Positions 17,701 through 26,151 of a DNA stretch of 64,000 nt are shown piece after piece. Position numbers and translations under genes: made by a program. A model generated the notes under the pieces. It was given only the letters and a program-made list of their open reading frames with translations. It ran no database searches and had not been told where the DNA came from. Source of the stretch: Kiloniella sp. (GTDB lineage: Bacteria > Pseudomonadota > Alphaproteobacteria > UBA7985); NCBI GenBank assembly GCA_002690455.1, contig NZET01000017.1, positions 25,505-89,504 of the forward strand, written 5' to 3'. Position 1 is the stretch's first letter. The number at the start of each line of letters is the position of its first letter.

Positions 17701-20147
17701 CACACGGTGCGTTGGTCGCAGCGGCACACGAAGCCGTGGCCCATGGTATCAATATGGTTGGCGGCTTTTCCAACTCTGGCGAGGGCGGTGAACACTTCAC
17801 CCGCTACGGCACCCTTCGTGCCAGTCGGATCAAACAGATTGCTTCGGGCCGCTTCGGTGTCTGGACGGGTTACCTGGCCGATCCGAGCCTTGAGGAACTG
17901 GAGATCAAGATCGCTCAGGGCGCTAAGCCGGGCGAAGGCGGACAACTGCCGGGGCAGAAGGTAACCGTTGAAATCGCCGCCGCCCGGGGCGGAACGCCGG
18001 GGGTTGAGCTGGTCTCGCCGCCGCCCCATCACGACACCTATTCAATCGAGGATCTGGCCCAGCTGATTCACGACTGCAAGGCTGCGCGGGTTCGGGTGAT
18101 CGTCAAATTGGTTTCCTCGGAGGGTATCGGCACCATCGCTGTCGGTGTGGCAAAGGCTGGCGCTGACATTATCAACGTCGCCGGGAATACCGGCGGGACC
18201 GGTGCTGCGCAAGTGACGTCGCTGAAGAATACCGGGCGTGCGGCTGAAATCGGGCTGGCTGAGGTGCATCAGGCGCTTTGCCGTACCGGCCTACGCCAGA
18301 AGGTAACATTGCGCTGTTCAGGAGCGCACCAGACCGGTTCCGACGTGGTAAAATCCGCGTTGCTGGGCGGTGACAGCTTTGAGTTCGGCACCACGGCGCT
18401 GATGATGCTCAAGTGTGTCATGGCCAAAAACTGTAATGTCAAATGCCCGGCGGGACTGACCACCAATGCTGAGGCTTTTGAAGGCGATCCGCGTGCGTTG
18501 GCGCAGTACCTGATCAACGTCGCTCACGAGGTTCGGGAAATCCTTGCCCAGCTGGGCCTGCGGTCGCTGTGGGATGCTCGTGGTCGGACTGATTTGCTGC
18601 AGCTGCTGGCGCATCAGAACCGGGTAGGGCAGATGGACATGCACCGCATGCTCGCGGTTTTGCCAGAGCGGCCGATTGCCGAGCCTGTCTACCTGGAGGC
18701 TAACTTTACCGTTGACGATGCGCTGCTTGACCAGATCCGTCCGGCCCTTCTCGACCCAGCCTCGACCGAGATCAACGTGAGCTATGCCCCGCGTCTGTCC
18801 AACCGTAACAAGACCACCGGTGGTCAATTGGCCATCGATATCGAGCGTATCCTGCAGTACGAGATGCAGGCGGCGGTGGCAGAGGCCTCGCCCATCATCA
18901 GTGTCGATGACCGCGGGCGGCGGACGCTGCTGCCTGAGAGCTTGCGGGTGAACCTCACTGGTCCAGCGGGTCAGTCTTTTGGTGCCTTCTGCAATGCCGG
19001 TATGGTCCTCAACTTGCGCGGGACGGCCAACGACGGCGTGGGCAAGGGTCAGTCTGGCGGCATCATCGCGGTCGTCTCACCCGGGGGCGGCAGTCGTGAA
19101 AACGCACTGATCGGTAACTTCGGCCTCTTCGGTGCGACTGGCGGTCAACTGTTTGTCGAAGGCAAAGCTGGAGACCGGTTCTGTGTGCGCAATTCCGGTG
19201 CGACGGCGGTGATCGAGGGCGTGGGCGATTTCGGCTGTGAGTACATGACCAATGGTGCCGTTCTCAATCTGGGCGGTTTTGGTTACGGCTTTTGCAACGG
19301 TATGTCTGGAGGTGTTGCCTACCAGTATGACCCTGAGGGTCGACTGGATGATTTCTACTCGCGTGATTCAGTCTCCCTGACCCCGCTGTCATCCGATGAC
19401 GCGCTCAGTGCAGAGCACCGGCTGGCTGCGCGCACCATGTTAGAACGGCACGTGAATCAAACAAATTCGGCGCTGGGGCGCCGGATTTTGGAGAACTGGG
19501 CAACTGAGGTCGCCCACTTCCGCTACGCCACGCCGTTGGCGCTGGAGGACTATCAGAACTATCAGCACATTGTTGCCTCGCGCTCGCGCAAGGATCTAGT
19601 CGATGAGCTTGCTTTTGCCATGGTCAGCCATCAGCTCGCCAAGCTGAAGCGCGCCATAAAGGATCACAAACCCATGCTTGGCGGGGCCGTGCCCAATCCG
19701 CAGGCGGCTGATTTTGATCCGCAACAGATGTTTGAGCTTGTCAATACCTCGGCCGTGCTCGCCATTGCTCAGAACATAGCGCGCGAGCGTTTGTCTCGGA
19801 CAATGGGAAAGGATGCTGTCGTTGCTGCGCTGTCGCTCGACGTGGCGGTGCAGAAGCTGATTCTGACCGAAGATTTCTCCGTTCTCTCCAAGCTGTCGGC
19901 CTTCGCCAAGACGGCATTGACCTCCTACAGCGATGAGGAACTGGCTGTGCTGATCTCCAACAAGAGGATGCACGACTACAAGGCGGCGCTGGATCTGCGC
20001 AACGTGCGATTGCGTGATGGGTTTGGCACGTTTGCCTGGATTACGCACCAGGATCGCCTGAACGAAGAGCGTATGGGTGCGCTGCCAAGTCTGGATGAAC
20101 TCTTCGCCAAGGCTTCGAGCGCCGAAGTCGTCAAGCTGGCCTCTTAG
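14754..20147 (+). CDS. gltB: glutamate synthase large subunit, atypical long form
   Basis: GltB releases ammonia from glutamine and adds it to 2-oxoglutarate to make glutamate. Start is TTG 14754 behind AGGGAGAAG. Cys23 (SSCGVGF) is the glutaminase nucleophile exposed after propeptide removal; GATase-2 covers ~23-430. The FMN/synthase barrel spans about 930-1320 (GGFSNSGEGGE near 1005, PGEGGQLPGQK near 1057). The GXGXG beta-helix is at ~1390-1530. Three features are odd. At 1797 aa it is nearly 300 residues longer than the usual ~1500. The cluster cysteines are Cys1221, Cys1227 and Cys1231 (CX5CX3C), where the family norm is CX5CX4C. A helical tail of ~196 residues follows ALEDYQ, where GltB proteins normally end. 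An acidic insert lies near 820-850. No gltD is present; a diflavin reductase gene follows after 14 bases. Confidence 0.93.
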   Translation: MKTGVPASESISLLDFAEDHSSCGVGFLTRKGGDFSHDIIEKVHEALCAVPHRGGMGADGTGDGAGVCIDLSPKFFAKVTGETELAYGKFAVGNFFLPVRSEMHGEAIAIIDRALKHYDFHVIAQRRVPVNHEALRPASVGAQLDMHQWIFVPDDTSLSARQIDQATYDILLEIEEQAYTRENLAGFYPVSLSSKTQVLKGQLNSWEVIPYFLDLQDSDYEARSLFFHTRFSTNTDSQPAMAQPFRQMAHNGELNTDKKNRLSEDAIARTKNRRIHSPVGQSDSARLDQTLSRRIHEDELDMIEAVVAMMPPAWENDPSIPQHVRDMLEYFSLYEEKNDGPAAVIFGDGEVVGARLDRLGLRPLRSIETDDYLCAMSEAGQIDFPSDKVISRGRVESGGTLYYDHRRGRSFNTMETLEDLAGRKDYRALLEAARINLEDLPVPTVSESALDDSLNAYQRFVAYSLNQESLKLLMDPMLQNGAEKVSAMGYGYAINALSDEEGGMAKYFSQRFAQVTNPPLDSIREADGMTLRVALGARPMFSTASTTQIVIPSPVLTPRELSQLEAQAQAPVARFDMLFDHGAKVDSDALEGALAQLCDAVAERIREHGGLIVISDRGISKDRAALPLILTIAALNQRLINEGLRFRGSIIVESGQMASSHHVSTALGFGASAVMPLSVIARAQDKYASSEEQDVAIRKFVKACEKALMKTMGKVGLCTAESYIGGEFFEPNFFDTNSGKLAEFFPNMHSPVGGVGLETVIKSAFDWHSHALGVSEEGDIPLLGLFKERNDGAGHSYGLAAVRGFEELTAEPIRLTSKVDDEGEDGQDASNVKISEEDMSLNTVSRLFDAFGVDDRAYVDTSFDVRSPAEINGFEMTPGYRAFIDMMAKERARRPAALRDVLALPADLSDCVSDADILARLEAFDTVGNISIAVQGVGANRLAQAVAGSAFEGKAVAVDGPLGLKGVQPADEICRTFAGGAMSHGALVAAAHEAVAHGINMVGGFSNSGEGGEHFTRYGTLRASRIKQIASGRFGVWTGYLADPSLEELEIKIAQGAKPGEGGQLPGQKVTVEIAAARGGTPGVELVSPPPHHDTYSIEDLAQLIHDCKAARVRVIVKLVSSEGIGTIAVGVAKAGADIINVAGNTGGTGAAQVTSLKNTGRAAEIGLAEVHQALCRTGLRQKVTLRCSGAHQTGSDVVKSALLGGDSFEFGTTALMMLKCVMAKNCNVKCPAGLTTNAEAFEGDPRALAQYLINVAHEVREILAQLGLRSLWDARGRTDLLQLLAHQNRVGQMDMHRMLAVLPERPIAEPVYLEANFTVDDALLDQIRPALLDPASTEINVSYAPRLSNRNKTTGGQLAIDIERILQYEMQAAVAEASPIISVDDRGRRTLLPESLRVNLTGPAGQSFGAFCNAGMVLNLRGTANDGVGKGQSGGIIAVVSPGGGSRENALIGNFGLFGATGGQLFVEGKAGDRFCVRNSGATAVIEGVGDFGCEYMTNGAVLNLGGFGYGFCNGMSGGVAYQYDPEGRLDDFYSRDSVSLTPLSSDDALSAEHRLAARTMLERHVNQTNSALGRRILENWATEVAHFRYATPLALEDYQNYQHIVASRSRKDLVDELAFAMVSHQLAKLKRAIKDHKPMLGGAVPNPQAADFDPQQMFELVNTSAVLAIAQNIARERLSRTMGKDAVVAALSLDVAVQKLILTEDFSVLSKLSAFAKTALTSYSDEELAVLISNKRMHDYKAALDLRNVRLRDGFGTFAWITHQDRLNEERMGALPSLDELFAKASSAEVVKLAS

Positions 20148-20161
20148 GGGAAGGTGAAGAC

Positions 20162-21943
20162 ATGATGCCGATCAAACCGATCCTGACCATTCCTGATTTT
20201 ATGCCTTTGTCTGCAGAGCAACGGGCCTGGCTGCAGGGATATTATGCTGGCATGGCCATGCAGGCCGAGATGTCGGTTTCTGCGGGCTCGGGGCTTTCCT
20301 CGTTTACTGTCGATGTCCTTGTTGGCACCCAGACCGGCAATGCCGAAGGGCTGGCTGAAGACATGGCAATGACACTGGGGGCCGCTGGGGCGCAGTCACG
20401 CCTGCACCAGCTTGATGATGTTGAATTGGACGATCTTGCCACGATGGAAAACGTGCTTGTTATCACGTCGACTTATGGCGAGGGAGAGATGCCCGACAAT
20501 GCTCATCTGTTTTGGGAGGCTTTGGAGAGCGAGACCGCGCCGCGGCTGGAGGCCATGTCGTTTTCCGTTCTGGCATTGGGTGATACAGCCTACGACGAGT
20601 TCTGTGCGGCTGGAAAGATGATCGACAAGCGTTTCGAACAGCTTGGTGCCACCCGCCTGGTCGACCGGGTCGACTGTGACGTTGACTTTGAGGATCTGGC
20701 GGCGGAATGGTCAGAGAACGTGATGGCGCAGTTTGGGCCTTTGATCGCCGAGGCCGCCCCTGTGGCGGAGGGAACTGCTGGCGCTGCTGCTGCCGTCTCT
20801 GGTGGCCATGTTAGCGCCAAGTCGAAATGGACGCGCAAGAACCCGTTCCCGACGCAACTGAGTGTGAATCGTCGGTTGTCCGGAGCAGGCTCAAAGAAGG
20901 ATATCCGACACTACGAGGTTGCGCTTATCGGTGACGATGCGCCGGCTTACGAGGCAGGCGACGCAGTGAACGTACTGCCGGCCAATGATCCTGCGCTGGT
21001 CGAGCTATGGCTCAACCGGCTTGAGATGAAGGCGGACAGCGCCGTGCCCGGACACGATCGGCCTCTGGCTGATCTGATGCTGCGCGATTGGGAGATTGTC
21101 ACGCCGACCAAAGACTTCGTTGCCATGGTTGCGATGAAATCTGGGGACAGTGAGTTGGCCCATGTTCTCGAACACAACGACAAAGAGACGCTTGAAGATT
21201 TCCTGTGGAACAAAGATACACTCGACCTGCTGATTGATTTTCCGCAGATTGCGCTTGATCTGAACGAGGTAGCCACGCTTTTTAGGCCACTTCAGCACCG
21301 TGCCTATTCGATTTCGTCCTCGTCGAAGGTGTACCCAGAGAGCGTGCATATGACCATCTCGACGGTACGTTTCCGAGGGAATCGGCGTCTGCACCAAGGT
21401 GTTGCATCAGGCTATTTGGCTGAGCGTGTATCAGAGACCGATGCGCTGTCGGTTTTTATGTCACCGAACAAAAATTTCCGGGTGCCTGAACAGGGTGATA
21501 CACCGATTATCATGGTTGGTCCTGGCACTGGAGTGGCACCGTTCCGAGCCTTTTTGCAGGAAAGGCAGGCGACGGGCGCGGGCGGTAAGAACTGGCTGTT
21601 CTTTGGCGATCAGACCAGGGCCGATGACTATATCTATTCCGAAGAACTCGAAGCCATGCATACGGATGGTCTTCTGAGCCGGCTTGATCTGGCCTTTAGC
21701 CGTGATCAGGCTGACAAGGTGTATGTGCAGCATCGCATGCTGGAGCATGGGAAGGCGCTGTTCGACTGGCTTGAGAATGGCGCTCACTTTTATGTGTGTG
21801 GAGATGCGACGCGCATGGCGCGTGACGTTGATGAGGCGCTGCATCAGATTATCGCCCAGCAAGGTGGGATGGATGAAGACGCTGCGCGGGACTACGTCAA
21901 CGCAATGAAGAAGGCAAAGCGCTACGCCCGTGACGTTTATTAG
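20162..21943 (+). CDS. CysJ-like NADPH diflavin reductase
   Basis: A 593-aa flavoprotein that takes two electrons from NADPH through FAD to FMN and passes single electrons on. The flavodoxin domain (~48-195) has the FMN loop VGTQTGNAEG. After a linker come the FAD domain (RAYSISSSS), the NADP-binding VGPGTGVAPFRAFLQER and the C-terminal KRYARDVY that is almost the CysJ ending. The length matches CysJ (~599). The classical partner is sulfite reductase CysI, but none is in the window. The gene begins 14 bases after gltB with a GGGGAAGGTGAAG ribosome site, so I infer it supplies electrons to that glutamate synthase in place of GltD. A role with a distant CysI is the alternative. Confidence 0.88.
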   Translation: MMPIKPILTIPDFMPLSAEQRAWLQGYYAGMAMQAEMSVSAGSGLSSFTVDVLVGTQTGNAEGLAEDMAMTLGAAGAQSRLHQLDDVELDDLATMENVLVITSTYGEGEMPDNAHLFWEALESETAPRLEAMSFSVLALGDTAYDEFCAAGKMIDKRFEQLGATRLVDRVDCDVDFEDLAAEWSENVMAQFGPLIAEAAPVAEGTAGAAAAVSGGHVSAKSKWTRKNPFPTQLSVNRRLSGAGSKKDIRHYEVALIGDDAPAYEAGDAVNVLPANDPALVELWLNRLEMKADSAVPGHDRPLADLMLRDWEIVTPTKDFVAMVAMKSGDSELAHVLEHNDKETLEDFLWNKDTLDLLIDFPQIALDLNEVATLFRPLQHRAYSISSSSKVYPESVHMTISTVRFRGNRRLHQGVASGYLAERVSETDALSVFMSPNKNFRVPEQGDTPIIMVGPGTGVAPFRAFLQERQATGAGGKNWLFFGDQTRADDYIYSEELEAMHTDGLLSRLDLAFSRDQADKVYVQHRMLEHGKALFDWLENGAHFYVCGDATRMARDVDEALHQIIAQQGGMDEDAARDYVNAMKKAKRYARDVY

Positions 21944-21951
21944 GACTGTAT

Positions 21952-22046
21952 AGCGCGTTCTGCGGCAGTGGAGGCGTGCGCGTGGGAGGGCCGCAGGCCG
22001 CGAAGCGGCCAAGGTCCGAGCGCGCCACAACACAACATAACGCGCT
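21952..22046. repeat. inverted-repeat element with internal hairpin
   Basis: Arms AGCGCGTT (21952-21959) and AACGCGCT (22039-22046) are exact reverse complements enclosing a GC-rich stretch. Inside it, GGCCGC-GAA-GCGGCC (21996-22010) forms a perfect 6-bp hairpin. It sits just after the diflavin reductase stop and could be a terminator or a small palindromic (REP/MITE-like) element. No T-run follows. Confidence 0.5.
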
Positions 22047-22105
22047 GATTCCCTAGCCAGCGCTGGGAGAGTGCCAGCAGCAACCGATATTCAAGTGAGA
22101 CCCGC

Positions 22106-22654
22106 TTAGCTCTCGGTCAGAACAAGCCACGTTTCAACGTCAGCAGCGATATCATCAAGCTTCCGCTCCCCATCAACCATCAGGCAATCACCTTCGTCTT
22201 CCGACGGTTCCGGACGCTCAAAGGTTGCGAGTTGAGTGCTCAACAGGCCCGGGGGGAAGTAGCTGTGCGCGCGGGTCGTCACCCGCTCCAACAGAACCTC
22301 TTGACTGACCTCTGGAAACACGAACCGCAGTTTATGGGGCAGTGCTCGGCGCAAATAGTCCCGATAGCTCCGCTTAAGGGCGGAACAGGTCATGATCAAT
22401 CCACCAATTCCTTGCGCGTTCAATCCTGCCTCTGGGCGCTGCCTCACCGCCAGGGCCATGGCCTCAAGCCAGGGCCATCGGTCCATGTCATTTAAGGCCT
22501 CGCCTCGACGCATCTTCTCCACATTTTCAGCAGGATGCAGATCATCACCCTCGATCACAGGCCATCCTTGACGGGCCGACAGTCGCGCGGCGAGGCTGGA
22601 CTTGCCAGATCCTGCCACCCCTCCGACAATCAGCAGTTTAGGAACCATGTTCAT
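22106..22654 (-). CDS. gntK: gluconokinase
   Basis: Phosphorylates gluconate to 6-phosphogluconate, feeding the Entner-Doudoroff or pentose phosphate route. The P-loop is GVAGSGKSS, followed by the family-typical EGDDLHPAENVEKMRRGEALNDMDRWPWL and TCSALKRSYRDYLR. I place the start at ATG 22654 (MNMVPKLLIVGG, 182 aa), which has an AGGTG ribosome site; an upstream in-frame start at 22720 would add 22 residues that do not resemble the family. It stands alone, without a gluconate transporter or GntR regulator. Confidence 0.9.
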   Translation of the reverse strand: MNMVPKLLIVGGVAGSGKSSLAARLSARQGWPVIEGDDLHPAENVEKMRRGEALNDMDRWPWLEAMALAVRQRPEAGLNAQGIGGLIMTCSALKRSYRDYLRRALPHKLRFVFPEVSQEVLLERVTTRAHSYFPPGLLSTQLATFERPEPSEDEGDCLMVDGERKLDDIAADVETWLVLTES

Positions 22655-22897
22655 GCATTTCACACCTAGGTCGCGTGGATGGGGGGGCAGTTGCGAAGAA
22701 TTCTCTTGGGAAACCAGCACTTTCGTGGTTAATGCGCAACATGTGCTGCTCCCTGCGACGGCCTTTCGGCAGTTTTCCTGAGTGATCCTTGCCCTTTTCG
22801 CCTCGGCGGGTTTCTCGCCGGTTAAAGACCCTCAGACTTGTCTGCCTCCCAAAGCCAGCCCCAAGTGGCCGCTGGCGAATAGAAAGCTATTCTTACG

Positions 22898-24493
22898 TTG
22901 ACGACTTTCGAGCGCCTTAATTTGAATGAGGCCGTGCTGCGCGGTATCGAGCGCGCCGGTTATAGCGCACCCACACCAATCCAGGCAGAACTGATCCCGC
23001 ACGTGCTGGCGGGACGGGACTGCATTGGCCTGTCACAGACCGGATCGGGCAAGACCGGCGCTTTCGTTCTGCCCATCCTGCACACCATCGCGGAAGAAGA
23101 GCAACATGCTGGACCGGGGCACTGCCGCGGCCTGGTGGTGGCGCCCACGCGTGAGTTGGCGATGCAGATCGTCGACAACGCCCGCACTCTGTCCAAGTTT
23201 TCCAACACCAAAATCGCGCTACTGATCGGCGGTACAGGCTACGGTCCACAGATCAACGCAATAAAGCGTGGTGCCGATTTGTTAATCGCCACGCCTGGTC
23301 GCCTAATAGATCATCTGGAAAGCGGGTATCTGAGCCTGCACCGAACTCAAATTATTGTGCTTGATGAAGCCGACCAGATGATGGACATGGGATTTTTGCC
23401 CGCCATGCGAAAGATCATGCAGGCTATGCCGGAGAAGCGGCAGACGCTTTTGCTGACGGCAACCATGCCAAAGCCGATCCACAAGCTGGCCAGCGACTTT
23501 TTGCACAAGCCTGTTGAGGTCGAAACCTCTCCGCAGTCCAAGCCAGTCGAGCGGATCGAACAACACGTATTCAGCATCAAGGCTCGTGACCGCCGCCGGG
23601 CACTATTGGCCTTGATCGACCAGTATGGTGTAAACCGCGGGATCGTGTTCACGCGCACAAAGCGCACGGCGGATTCGCTGGAAAAGCTGCTGCGGCAGGC
23701 TGGGATCAAAGCCTTTGCCCTGCATGGCGATAAATCGAAGGGTGAGCGCAACCGCGCCCTGACGGCGTTCAAGAAAGCGGACGTGCCGGTGCTCGTAGCA
23801 ACCGATATTGCCGCGCGCGGGATTGACGTCGCCTCAGTTGGCCATGTGATCAACTATGAGATGCCGCACGTGCCCGAGAGTTACGTCCATCGTGTGGGCC
23901 GGACAGCCCGCGCTGGCAAGGAAGGTGTGGCACTGTCGCTTTGCGCGCCAGCGGAACAACCCTTGCTGAAAGATATCCAGCGGCTCATCGGCGTGAAACT
24001 TTCCATGGAGCAGTTGCGACTTGATGGCGCAGAGCTTCCTGACAGCGACGCAGCGCCAGTGATGATTGATCCTGAGCCGCAACCGTCGGCGGGACAGAGA
24101 GACAAAAAGAAGCGAGGTAGGGCTGGTGCCCCCTCGAATCGGGCTTCTGATCAGCGCCAGAATGGCCCGCGACCACTGAAAAAATCAGGCTGGAATCCCA
24201 TCCGGGTAAGGGTTGAAGAGCCATCTGCGGACCAAGCAGAGCAGTCTGATTCGAGTAAGCCGTTGAAAAAGAAAAAGAAAAGTGGCACTCGTAAGCCTAA
24301 GGTCGGTAATCACCGAAAGGGGCAACCCCGATCAGCAGGATCTGCAGCGGCCAACCCTGGCGCTGCGCCCGGACGCAAGCCCGCGCGGAAAGGTTCCTCG
24401 GGCCAGGCGCAGGGTGGAAAAAAGAGACAAGAGGCGCGAGATAAACGCGACTCAAGAGGCAGGGCCAAAGGGCCAGGCGAGGCGGCGGCTTGA
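22898..24493 (+). CDS. DEAD-box RNA helicase (RhlE-like)
   Basis: ATP-dependent RNA helicase of 531 aa. The core motifs run in order: Q motif (GYSAPTPIQ), Walker A SQTGSGKT, PTRELAMQI, TPGRLIDHL, VLDEADQM, TAT in place of the common SAT, then IVFTRTKRTAD, ATDIAARGIDV and HRVGRTARAG. The core ends at about residue 375. The remaining ~150 residues are disordered and strongly basic, with Lys runs and Gly/Arg-rich stretches, as in RhlE/DeaD relatives that use the tail to bind RNA. The start is TTG 22898. A cold-shock protein gene follows after 40 bases, which suggests a role in RNA unwinding in the cold. Confidence 0.93.
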   Translation: MTTFERLNLNEAVLRGIERAGYSAPTPIQAELIPHVLAGRDCIGLSQTGSGKTGAFVLPILHTIAEEEQHAGPGHCRGLVVAPTRELAMQIVDNARTLSKFSNTKIALLIGGTGYGPQINAIKRGADLLIATPGRLIDHLESGYLSLHRTQIIVLDEADQMMDMGFLPAMRKIMQAMPEKRQTLLLTATMPKPIHKLASDFLHKPVEVETSPQSKPVERIEQHVFSIKARDRRRALLALIDQYGVNRGIVFTRTKRTADSLEKLLRQAGIKAFALHGDKSKGERNRALTAFKKADVPVLVATDIAARGIDVASVGHVINYEMPHVPESYVHRVGRTARAGKEGVALSLCAPAEQPLLKDIQRLIGVKLSMEQLRLDGAELPDSDAAPVMIDPEPQPSAGQRDKKKRGRAGAPSNRASDQRQNGPRPLKKSGWNPIRVRVEEPSADQAEQSDSSKPLKKKKKSGTRKPKVGNHRKGQPRSAGSAAANPGAAPGRKPARKGSSGQAQGGKKRQEARDKRDSRGRAKGPGEAAA

Positions 24494-24533
24494 AAGGCTG
24501 CCGCTGTGTTTTTGTTTATGAAGGAATACCCAG

Positions 24534-24746
24534 ATGGAAACCGGTACCGTTAAGTGGTTCAATGAAACCAAAGGCTATGGCTTTATCGAACCCAGCGCAG
24601 GCGGCAAGGACGTCTTCGTCCATATCTCCGAAGTCCAGCGCTCCGGCCTTAAAGGGCTGAACGACGGCCAGGCAATCTCTTACGAGCTCAAGGTTGATGA
24701 TCAGCGTGGCAAGACCTCGGCTGTAAACCTGCAGGTCGAAGAATAG
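24534..24746 (+). CDS. cold-shock domain protein (CspA family)
   Basis: A 70-aa single cold-shock domain that binds single-stranded RNA/DNA and melts secondary structure. The RNP1 motif KGYGFIEP and the RNP2 motif DVFVHIS are both present, and the length is that of a complete CSD. ATG 24534 lies behind AAGGAATACC. Its position 40 bases after the DEAD-box gene suggests joint transcription. Confidence 0.95.
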   Translation: METGTVKWFNETKGYGFIEPSAGGKDVFVHISEVQRSGLKGLNDGQAISYELKVDDQRGKTSAVNLQVEE

Positions 24747-24952
24747 TTCAAGCCTGACGCGGTTTTTCGGGCGACTGACGTCGCTCGACCCCGCTCTTTA
24801 TCAATCGCGGCAATTTCCGAGGAACGGGTTGAACGACCTGACCTTGAGATCCGGGCTAGTCAACAAACTGGTCCGGCCGCGCATTAGGCCTATTGGCCGT
24901 CGGCCCACCCGCGGCGGCGCCACTGAGGCGTGCTCGCCTGCGCGGGTATGGC

Positions 24953-26056
24953 TCATGGCTGACGCGTCCCGGCGACGCCTTCCCGCATCCATTGTTGCAG
25001 GGCACGGATAGAGTGTTCCGAGTTCACCCCGCATCCAGGATCCAGCACAAGCGGTCCGGGCACGTAGCCTCGTGATTTCAGGCCCCGTTGGACGCTCTCA
25101 ACCAGATGAATGTCCTCTTCTACCGTGGTTTCGCGATCTTGTACGGCCAGTTGCCGCACCACCGAGTCTTCCTCGCCATCGATGGAATACCATCCCCGCC
25201 AGACTGTGCAGTCATCCACTCCATGCGGGCGCCAGTGGTAAGTGTTGAGGCGATTACCGGGGTAAACTTGGAACGAGAAGGTCGGCCAAAGGAACCAACT
25301 GCTGTAAGAGCCGGCGAAGTCATTTCTGTCCAGATCAATGGGATAGGTCATCTGGTCGAGGTTCTGACACTCTGTGGTGTGGCGCAGGCAATAGCCCTGC
25401 GGCTGGATGTCGTACGTTTCCGGCTTGATGACGCCGGTGGCAAAGGTCTTATGGTTGATCGAGCAGTGGTAGCACTCAGAGTAGTTTTCAATCGAAACTT
25501 TCCAGTTGCACTTTTCCGGAATTTCCACCCACTCAAGGGGGGCAAGTTGGTCGATCTGCGGGACGAAGGCACCCAGCTCCTCGCGAACGCCGGGGAACCA
25601 GTCGTCCATGGGCGCGGCATCGTCATCGAAGTTGACGAAGATAAATCCATGGAAAACTTCCGTGCGTACAGAGGTCAGGCAAATTTCCGACTTGGGAAAG
25701 TTCGGCACGGAGCGGATATTCGGCCCGGCGCGCAGCTTGCCGGTCAGCTCATAGGTCCACGAGTGATAAGGACAGACAACCAATGAGGCATGACCACTGC
25801 CGCTGACCAGCTGGTGGGCGCGGTGCTGGCAGACGTTGAAGAAAGTGCGGACTTCGCCGTCGCGATCACGGACGCAGAACAGATTTTCGCCTGACATTTC
25901 AAAGGCAAAAAAGTCACCCGGATTAGCCACCTGACTGACATGACCAGCGAACTGCCAGGTGCGCATCAACAAACCCGCGCGCTCAGCTGTGAAAATCTCA
26001 GGGTCGGTATAGTACCGTCCTTCAAGAGATCGGATAACAGGAGAGGTTTCGTTCAT
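24953..26056 (-). CDS. Rieske oxygenase alpha subunit, quaternary-amine demethylase type
   Basis: A 367-aa terminal oxygenase. The Rieske centre is Cys76-x-His78 and Cys95-x2-His98. The mononuclear iron site is His197 and His202 in NYSECYHCSINH. The residue that normally bridges the two centres is Glu194 instead of Asp. An ECYHC motif of this kind is what I know from choline monooxygenase, glycine-betaine demethylase GbcA and carnitine oxygenase CntA, so a quaternary-amine substrate is likely (glycine betaine, proline betaine or carnitine). Such enzymes need a ferredoxin-type reductase, and none is adjacent. The ATG at 26056 has no strong ribosome site. Confidence 0.85.
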   Translation of the reverse strand: MNETSPVIRSLEGRYYTDPEIFTAERAGLLMRTWQFAGHVSQVANPGDFFAFEMSGENLFCVRDRDGEVRTFFNVCQHRAHQLVSGSGHASLVVCPYHSWTYELTGKLRAGPNIRSVPNFPKSEICLTSVRTEVFHGFIFVNFDDDAAPMDDWFPGVREELGAFVPQIDQLAPLEWVEIPEKCNWKVSIENYSECYHCSINHKTFATGVIKPETYDIQPQGYCLRHTTECQNLDQMTYPIDLDRNDFAGSYSSWFLWPTFSFQVYPGNRLNTYHWRPHGVDDCTVWRGWYSIDGEEDSVVRQLAVQDRETTVEEDIHLVESVQRGLKSRGYVPGPLVLDPGCGVNSEHSIRALQQWMREGVAGTRQP

Positions 26057-26151
26057 CGTCTCAAAACTCCGCCGCTAAACGCCGCTGTCATAAACTGCTG
26101 CTGAGGGTTACGGGAAAATATAATCACCAAGAGGGAAGGGTGGCGGACTCA

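Noticed and set aside
14754-21943. Reading the diflavin gene simply as cysJ of sulfite assimilation
   Set aside because: It is possible by sequence, but no cysI, cysH or cysG is nearby and the gene is tightly linked to gltB, so I gave no cysJ symbol.
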